64,000 bases of DNA. Source: Anatilimnocola aggregata (GTDB taxonomy: Bacteria; Planctomycetota; Planctomycetia; Pirellulales; Pirellulaceae). How positions within the stretch are numbered: the stretch's first letter is position 1; every line of letters begins with the position of its first letter. Below the pieces are notes generated by a model. That model was given only the letters and a program-made list of their open reading frames with translations, made no database searches and was not told the origin of the DNA. Below, in pieces: positions 59,765-64,000 of this stretch. Both the position numbers and the translations under genes were made by a program. The stretch lies in NCBI RefSeq assembly GCF_007747655.1, contig NZ_CP036274.1:7688001-7752000 (forward strand), read 5' to 3'.

Positions 59765-61450
59765 TTACGACCACTGCAGAACATCGAGCGTGAGGTTGGC
59801 TCGTTCATTCTGACAGATGAGCATGATGTCGTCGTGGGCAGTGAAATACGCGTTGATGACGTTCGGATCCCACTGCCGGCCAGCACCTTCTTTGAAGATC
59901 TGGTCGACTCGTTCGAAGGGTAAACCTTTGCGGTAGGGTCGATCGCTCGACATGGCATCGAAGGCATCGGCCACTGCTACGATTCGGGCAATGAGTGGAG
60001 TTTGATCGCCACTGAGCCGGAATGGGTAACCGGCACCGTCCCACTGTTCGTGGTGGTGGAGCACCGCAGGGAGAACGTCCGACAACTGCTTGATATCGGC
60101 GAGAATCCGATAGCCCAATTCGGGGTGCTGCTTGATGTGTTCAAACTCGGCGTCGGTGAGTTTGCCGGGCTTACGAAGAACAGCGTCGTCGATGCCAATC
60201 TTGCCAATGTCGTGCAGCAGGCCAGCCATGTAGAGTGTGTGGAGGACTTCGGCATCGCAGCCCAACTCCTTGGCTAAACGGACGGCAATGCGAGCCACGC
60301 GATCGCTGTGACCGCAAGTGTACGGGTCCTTGGCATCGATGGCGGAGGTCAAAGCCCGCACGACACTGGCGAGGAACTCGGCCTGTTCGCGATAGAGGTC
60401 GCGGTTGCCGCTGTGGATGCCGAGCATGGCACCCACGGAATTGAGCAAGCTCGCCTCGACGGTACCGAACTCATCGCCCGTGTTGTGATTGAAGATGGCG
60501 ATCCAGCCGAACAGGCGCTGGCCATCGCTCATTGGCACAATGATCAGCTCTTGCACTTCCGGAAAGGGCCAGTCTGGTCGTGAGGTAATATTGGGATTCA
60601 GCACCTGCGGCGAACAGCCCGCTTCGAGGCGGAGGAATTCAATGAGCCTAGTAAAGCGGTCGTCATCGAGCGGACAGTTGCCGGCTGTGACAAGCTGCGA
60701 GTTGGTGCGGGCCTTGTACGTGACGTTGCCATCTTTGGCGACGGGCAGGAGTTGGATCGCCGCCCCGCGAGTGGGCAGGCAATCGAGCACCCAGTTCACA
60801 ATCAGGTTCGAGAGTTCTTCTTCATCGCGCGAGATGCGGAGGTTTTGAGTCACGCCATGGAGCAGACAGATCTCTTCGTAGGTGCTGGCCAGGCTATCGG
60901 AGAGTTTTTCGACTTCGCGGCAATAGCGAGCAGCTTGACGCTCGGCCATGTACTGGGCTTGGACTGCGGCACCGAGTCGGACCAACGAATCGGGCGTCCA
61001 TTGCATTTGGCGACTGAGCCACTGCCGGGCGCGACGATCGTCGACGCCCAGCATTTCGCACAGGCTTTCTGAAGATTCGTGAGCTTCTAAGGAGCGGGTC
61101 GCAAAGGCAGCCGTAGCGGCGACCATCACTCCGCCGGGCAATTGAAAGGGAATCGCGAGCAGCAGAGCGGCGTCGTCATCGAATACGAATTGAGGTTCGA
61201 GGCCAACGACACCTCGCACCAGCAGACCGCGGTGAGGATCGTTGCTGCCGGGTTGTTGCAGCGAGACGTGCATCAGTTCGCCGGTGTAGCAGTCCCAAAT
61301 CGAAAAGGCCACACCGAAGGCTTTGCGCAGGGCGACGGCGACGGCTTGCAGTTCTGCCGATTGTTCCGCTTGGGCCGCGGCCAGGGCGGCGCTGGCACCT
61401 GCAGGAGCACTGGGTGCTGATCGAATTGAAGGCTCTAAGACGTTGCTCAT
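59765..61450 (-). CDS. GAF/HD-GYP domain protein, putative cyclic-di-GMP phosphodiesterase
   Basis: 561 residues. The C-terminal HD-GYP domain is complete: HSDRVARIAVRLAKELG, the metal-binding HDIGKIGI and the GYP motif in LHHHEQWDGAGYPFRLSG. A GAF-like domain precedes it (about residues 190-340; ISRDEEELSNLIVNWVLDC to GWIAIFNHN). An N-terminal Ala-rich and helical part lacks membrane helices, so the protein is cytosolic. The DNA frame is open up to 61924, but ATG 61450 is chosen because the extra 158 residues are His/Pro/Arg-rich and unlike protein. It should lower cyclic-di-GMP and so favour motility. No cyclase gene is nearby. Confidence 0.88.
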   Translation of the reverse strand: MSNVLEPSIRSAPSAPAGASAALAAAQAEQSAELQAVAVALRKAFGVAFSIWDCYTGELMHVSLQQPGSNDPHRGLLVRGVVGLEPQFVFDDDAALLLAIPFQLPGGVMVAATAAFATRSLEAHESSESLCEMLGVDDRRARQWLSRQMQWTPDSLVRLGAAVQAQYMAERQAARYCREVEKLSDSLASTYEEICLLHGVTQNLRISRDEEELSNLIVNWVLDCLPTRGAAIQLLPVAKDGNVTYKARTNSQLVTAGNCPLDDDRFTRLIEFLRLEAGCSPQVLNPNITSRPDWPFPEVQELIIVPMSDGQRLFGWIAIFNHNTGDEFGTVEASLLNSVGAMLGIHSGNRDLYREQAEFLASVVRALTSAIDAKDPYTCGHSDRVARIAVRLAKELGCDAEVLHTLYMAGLLHDIGKIGIDDAVLRKPGKLTDAEFEHIKQHPELGYRILADIKQLSDVLPAVLHHHEQWDGAGYPFRLSGDQTPLIARIVAVADAFDAMSSDRPYRKGLPFERVDQIFKEGAGRQWDPNVINAYFTAHDDIMLICQNERANLTLDVLQWS

Positions 61451-61852
61451 GCGAGACCTAACCTCTGTGGCAAACTGTATCGCTACCCACGAGACGAGTT
61501 CGTCCAACCAGAACTTAGGTTGCGGATGAAAGGTGGTCAGAAAGCAACGTCCGGTGAGACGGACGATTTGCGGATGCCGGGGTAAGTTTGACCGGTGATA
61601 GCGGCTGTGCCGGGGACCACCCCGTGGTGCCCGGGGGCAAACTATACAAACGGTTTGAGCAGCCGACCTAGGTGCAGGCGGCATGCTTATTACAACCGTC
61701 ACGTGCAGACTGTGATCCGCTACGACTGATGCAGTTCGAGGGGGAAGTGGTTCAAGGTGCCAGCATCTGCCACCGATACTAACTACGCACGGTTTGCGAT
61801 CCGTGATCAACAACAAAACACGCTGCCAGCGTTCGCGACGTTGGTGGCTAAC
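61451..61852. other. Divergent promoter region between HD-GYP and DUF2726 genes
   Basis: No coding sequence accepted. TATACA at 61641-61647 resembles a -10 but has no good -35. The gap ends with the strong hairpin described at 61853-61897. Confidence 0.4.
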
Positions 61853-61897
61853 GGAGCCGTGCGGTTTGCTGCCCCAGCCGCACGGCTCCTCTTTTGT
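61853..61897 (+). terminator. Terminator-like hairpin just before the DUF2726 gene
   Basis: GGAGCCGTGCGG (61853-61864), 13-base loop, CCGCACGGCTCC (61878-61889), then TCTTTTGT. A perfect 12-bp stem with a T-rich tail ends 7 bases before the ATG at 61904. It could be an attenuator in the leader or end an unseen upstream RNA. Confidence 0.6.
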
Positions 61898-61903
61898 ATT
61901 GCC

Positions 61904-62419
61904 ATGAAAGATGTGCTCATCCAAAACTGGCCGTTAATCTTGTTCGCCGGCACCTGCGTGGTGTTGGTGATCCTGGCACTCATTTCTTTGCGCGATGGCC
62001 CACTTCCCTACGAACGCCGGGGCGTCCTTCTTTCGCCGGCGGAAGTCACGTTTCTGCGCAGCTTGAATTTGGCCGTGCGAGAGGACTGGCTTGTTTTTTC
62101 CATGGTCCGCCTGGCCGACATCATTAAGGTCCGGCCAAAGACCCGTAAGACCAGCTTTTGGCAGGGGCGAATCCAGAACAAACATCTCGATTTTGTGATC
62201 TGCGATTATGAGACGCTGGAGGTGAAGTTGGCCATCGAATTAGAGGATGAGACTCCATCGCGAACGGAACGCGCGCAGCGTGATAAGTTCCTCAATACGG
62301 CCCTGCATGCCGCTGGTTTGCCCCTCATGCGGGTGAAGCCCGAGGCCAAGTACGAAACTGCAGCGCTGCGGAAAGATATTGAAGATGCTCTCGGTATTCA
62401 GCGCAAGAAGAAACGCTAG
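61904..62419 (+). CDS. DUF2726 domain-containing membrane-anchored protein
   Basis: 171 residues. An N-terminal membrane helix (LILFAGTCVVLVILALISL, about residues 9-27) is followed by a short linker and a DUF2726 domain: LLSPAEVTFLRSLNLAV, DIIKVRP, then KHLDFVICDYETLEVKLAIELEDETPSRT (shown in part) and FLNTALHAAGLPLMRV. DUF2726 is related to the restriction-endonuclease-like fold; the D/E-x-K-like pattern in ELEDETP suggests such a fold but activity is unproven. ATG 61904 is used. The frame is open to GTG 61757, but the extension runs through a terminator-like hairpin and has no ribosome site. Confidence 0.8.
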   Translation: MKDVLIQNWPLILFAGTCVVLVILALISLRDGPLPYERRGVLLSPAEVTFLRSLNLAVREDWLVFSMVRLADIIKVRPKTRKTSFWQGRIQNKHLDFVICDYETLEVKLAIELEDETPSRTERAQRDKFLNTALHAAGLPLMRVKPEAKYETAALRKDIEDALGIQRKKKR

Positions 62420-62949
62420 GAATTACACCCAGGTGGCTATTGTCCACTCTTCAGGGTCTGTGGCAGGCATTGAGCTGGGCTTAGCGGCCGAGTATTTTCC
62501 CTAGTGTCTGATAGCAGGCACTCTACGAATTCCTGACGAAACCGTGCGGAATTCGGGGCAATTTCGCGATTTTGCCGACTCGGCTATTTCCCCGCACTGG
62601 TGAGCCCGGTTACAATACGGGAGCTAGAGGAGGCATTAACCGGCCGACTTATCAACAACGGCCCCATTCGCGGGCTGCCGGTTAGAAGGTTGCAGTTGAT
62701 TCACTTTTCGTCAGCAACAGCACGATCGCAGGTGAGGCGCAAGGCGGCGTCATCCACCAGCAAAAACCAAGCAGCTTTCATTCTTGGGAATGGACGCGGC
62801 AGGGTAAAGGGCAGCTCATGATCCCTGCGGCTAAGGTTTCGTCGCGCCTGCATCAGGCCGTCGGTACCGCACCGGAATCTGGGAAAACAATACATCGTTG
62901 CCGGGGGTCCGTCTCTCGGCAGGTTCAACTCTTATGGAACGGACTTCCT
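62420..62949. other. Gene-free region before the ArsR gene
   Basis: About 530 bases without a convincing gene. A run GAGGAGG near 62630 looks like a ribosome site but is followed by no normal start. Nothing else recognised. Confidence 0.4.
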
Positions 62950-62969
62950 GAACCTTTCAGCCAAGGTTC
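62950..62969. promoter_or_regulatory. Dyad before the ArsR gene, possible operator
   Basis: GAACCTT (62950-62956), six bases, AAGGTTC (62963-62969): a perfect 7-bp dyad ending five bases before the ribosome site AGAGG. Position and symmetry suit a self-regulatory ArsR operator. Confidence 0.5.
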
Positions 62970-62983
62970 GTTAAGAGGCATTT

Positions 62984-63439
62984 ATGGTAACGACAGTGAT
63001 AAAAGCCGTGTTGCAAGACACCCCCTCCAATACCGATGACCCCCGCGACGCAGCCGACGAAAGTCCGGCTGTCTCGCTCGAGCGGCTCCCCGAGCCCACA
63101 GGCCGCGATCTGGTGCAGCTGTTCAAACTGCTCTCAGACGAAACGCGGCTGCGCATTCTCTACTTCCTAATGCAGCAGGAAGAACTGAACGTGCGAACTC
63201 TGTGCGACCTGCTCGAGCAGAGCCAACCGGCGGTCAGCCATCACCTGGCACTGCTGCGTGTGGCGGGAATCATTGAATGCCGCCGCGACGGCAAACACAA
63301 TTTCTATCACATTGTTCCGAAGCGTTTTCAGCACTTTTTGGACATGCTCTTCGCTGTCGAAGATGGCCAGCCGCGGCGCATCCGCATCGAAAATGCCCTG
63401 CTGACTTACGCTCACGACGGCAAACCGGCCGCCGAATAA
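62984..63439 (+). CDS. ArsR-family transcriptional regulator
   Basis: 151 residues. A winged helix-turn-helix follows about 35 disordered residues: LVQLFKLLSDETRLRILYFLM, then TLCDLLEQSQPAVSHHLALLRVAG, the recognition helix, and wing GIIECRRDGKHNFYHI. The metal-binding motif ELCVCDL of classical ArsR is replaced by ELNVRTLCDL, with a single cysteine, so the inducer is probably not arsenic; SdpR-like non-metal sensors are an alternative. AGAGG lies six bases before the ATG. It is followed by a terminator and probably controls itself through the dyad upstream. Confidence 0.9.
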   Translation: MVTTVIKAVLQDTPSNTDDPRDAADESPAVSLERLPEPTGRDLVQLFKLLSDETRLRILYFLMQQEELNVRTLCDLLEQSQPAVSHHLALLRVAGIIECRRDGKHNFYHIVPKRFQHFLDMLFAVEDGQPRRIRIENALLTYAHDGKPAAE

Positions 63440-63485
63440 AGCAGCGGTTGCTGAAGCCGGCAACCGTCAAAATCAACCTCTCCCC

Positions 63486-63520
63486 AAAGCCCACGGATTG
63501 CAACCCGTGGGCTTTTGTTG
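63486..63520 (+). terminator. Terminator of the ArsR gene
   Basis: AAAGCCCACGG (63486-63496), loop ATTGCAAC, CCGTGGGCTTT (63505-63515), then a T-rich tail. A classic intrinsic terminator 46 bases after the ArsR stop. Confidence 0.92.
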
Positions 63521-63602
63521 TTTCATACCCTGTTTCCCTAATTGAACACTGAACAGGCTGCGGCGGCAGAATCGTCGCCAATCACCAGCGGGAGTCCTCT
63601 CG

Positions 63603-64000
63603 ATGCGCTACGGTATGAACTTGCTCCTTTGGACCGGCGAACTCAGCGACGAGATGCTGCCTGTCCTGCACATGCTCAAGAATCTGGGATACGACGGCGT
63701 CGAAGTTCCGATCTTCAATCTCGGACTCGACTACGCCAAATGGGGCAAACGACTCGATGAACTGGGCCTCGCCCGCACCGCGGTCACCGTTCGCACTGCC
63801 GACGATAACCCAATCAGCAGCGAGGCGAGTGTCCGTGCCAAAGGGGTGGAACTGAACAAGAAGACGCTCGACTGCTGTGCTGCCATCGGTGCGACCACGA
63901 TTGTCGGGCCTTATCACTCGGCTCTCGGCCATTTCAGTGGCAAGGGACGGACGCCAGACGAATGGAAGTGGGGCGTCGACTCGATGCGTCAAACGGCCGA
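63603..64000 (+). CDS. Sugar-phosphate isomerase/epimerase-like TIM-barrel protein, N-terminal part
   Basis: The first 132 codons; the gene continues past the right edge. ATG 63603 follows GGGAG by eight bases. The N terminus MRYGMNLLLWTGELSDEMLP with YDGVEVPIF is the start of the xylose-isomerase-like barrel of D-tagatose 3-epimerase and inosose dehydratase/isomerase relatives. IGATTIVGPYHSALGHFSG corresponds to the third strand and its substrate loop. The catalytic Glu and metal ligands lie beyond the window, so the exact reaction is open. Confidence 0.8.
   Translation, partial: MRYGMNLLLWTGELSDEMLPVLHMLKNLGYDGVEVPIFNLGLDYAKWGKRLDELGLARTAVTVRTADDNPISSEASVRAKGVELNKKTLDCCAAIGATTIVGPYHSALGHFSGKGRTPDEWKWGVDSMRQTA

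Noticed and set aside
62600-62821. 73-codon frame beginning with GTG before the ArsR gene
   Set aside because: It has no ribosome site and low-complexity Arg/Ser-rich content.

Overview
The window looks like a planctomycete chromosome segment, most likely Pirellulales-like. The reasons are a secreted sulfatase, PQQ/ASST-like beta-propellers joined to HEAT repeats, a MoxR-DUF58-BatA cluster, a CotH-kinase protein, small proteins opening with MRFSLQTLLL, many intergenic hairpin repeats and frequent GTG/TTG starts. I see no rRNA, tRNA, CRISPR array or insertion sequence.

Layout. 1-774 is the N-terminal part of a minus-strand membrane sensor cut by the window edge. 924-5638 (+) holds trmB, a squalene-cyclase-like repeat protein overlapping a DUF362 protein, and a sulfatase. 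5701-20929 (-) is one seven-gene run: MoxR ATPase, DUF58, BatA/vWA, a 1339-residue propeller protein, a shorter paralogue of it, a vWA/amidotransferase-like membrane protein and a DUF4175-like membrane protein. 21615-23406 (+) is dnaA with a good sigma70 promoter. 23585-25447 (-) is citramalate synthase preceded by what looks like a complete isoleucine-responsive attenuator: promoter, Ile-rich leader peptide, antiterminator and terminator. 25497-26681 (-) holds four small membrane or secreted proteins, two of them recent duplicates. 27002-31694 (+) holds a SRAP (YedK/HMCES) protein, an aldehyde dehydrogenase, a YihY membrane protein and L-serine dehydratase. 32198-38833 (+) is the flagellar filament block: a giant flagellin, a giant FliD cap and the FliS chaperone; fliM lies apart at 51165-52205. 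39035-43978 (+) holds mqnD (futalosine menaquinone pathway), a CotH protein and an ABC exporter. 44030-54057 (-) holds a cupin-like protein, lpdA, rpsD, an ABC permease, a secreted protein, nadK, fliM, proA and a Rieske protein. 54126-59698 (+) holds a TPR/gluzincin protein overlapping a MazG-like protein, an old-yellow-enzyme-like oxidoreductase and a small membrane protein. 59765-61450 (-) is an HD-GYP protein. 61904 to the end (+) holds a DUF2726 protein, an ArsR regulator and the start of a sugar-phosphate isomerase/epimerase-like gene.

The gaps carry at least three dispersed hairpin families. One has an invariant CCTGC loop and covarying 8-bp arms. One has an AAAAGGGGGGTGT lead followed by two palindromes, with fully compensated arm changes between copies. 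One is an inverted repeat around CGTCAGCGAGG that sits mostly at gene ends. These and the cimA attenuator are the most notable unexplained structures; both rest on reading alone and need comparative confirmation.
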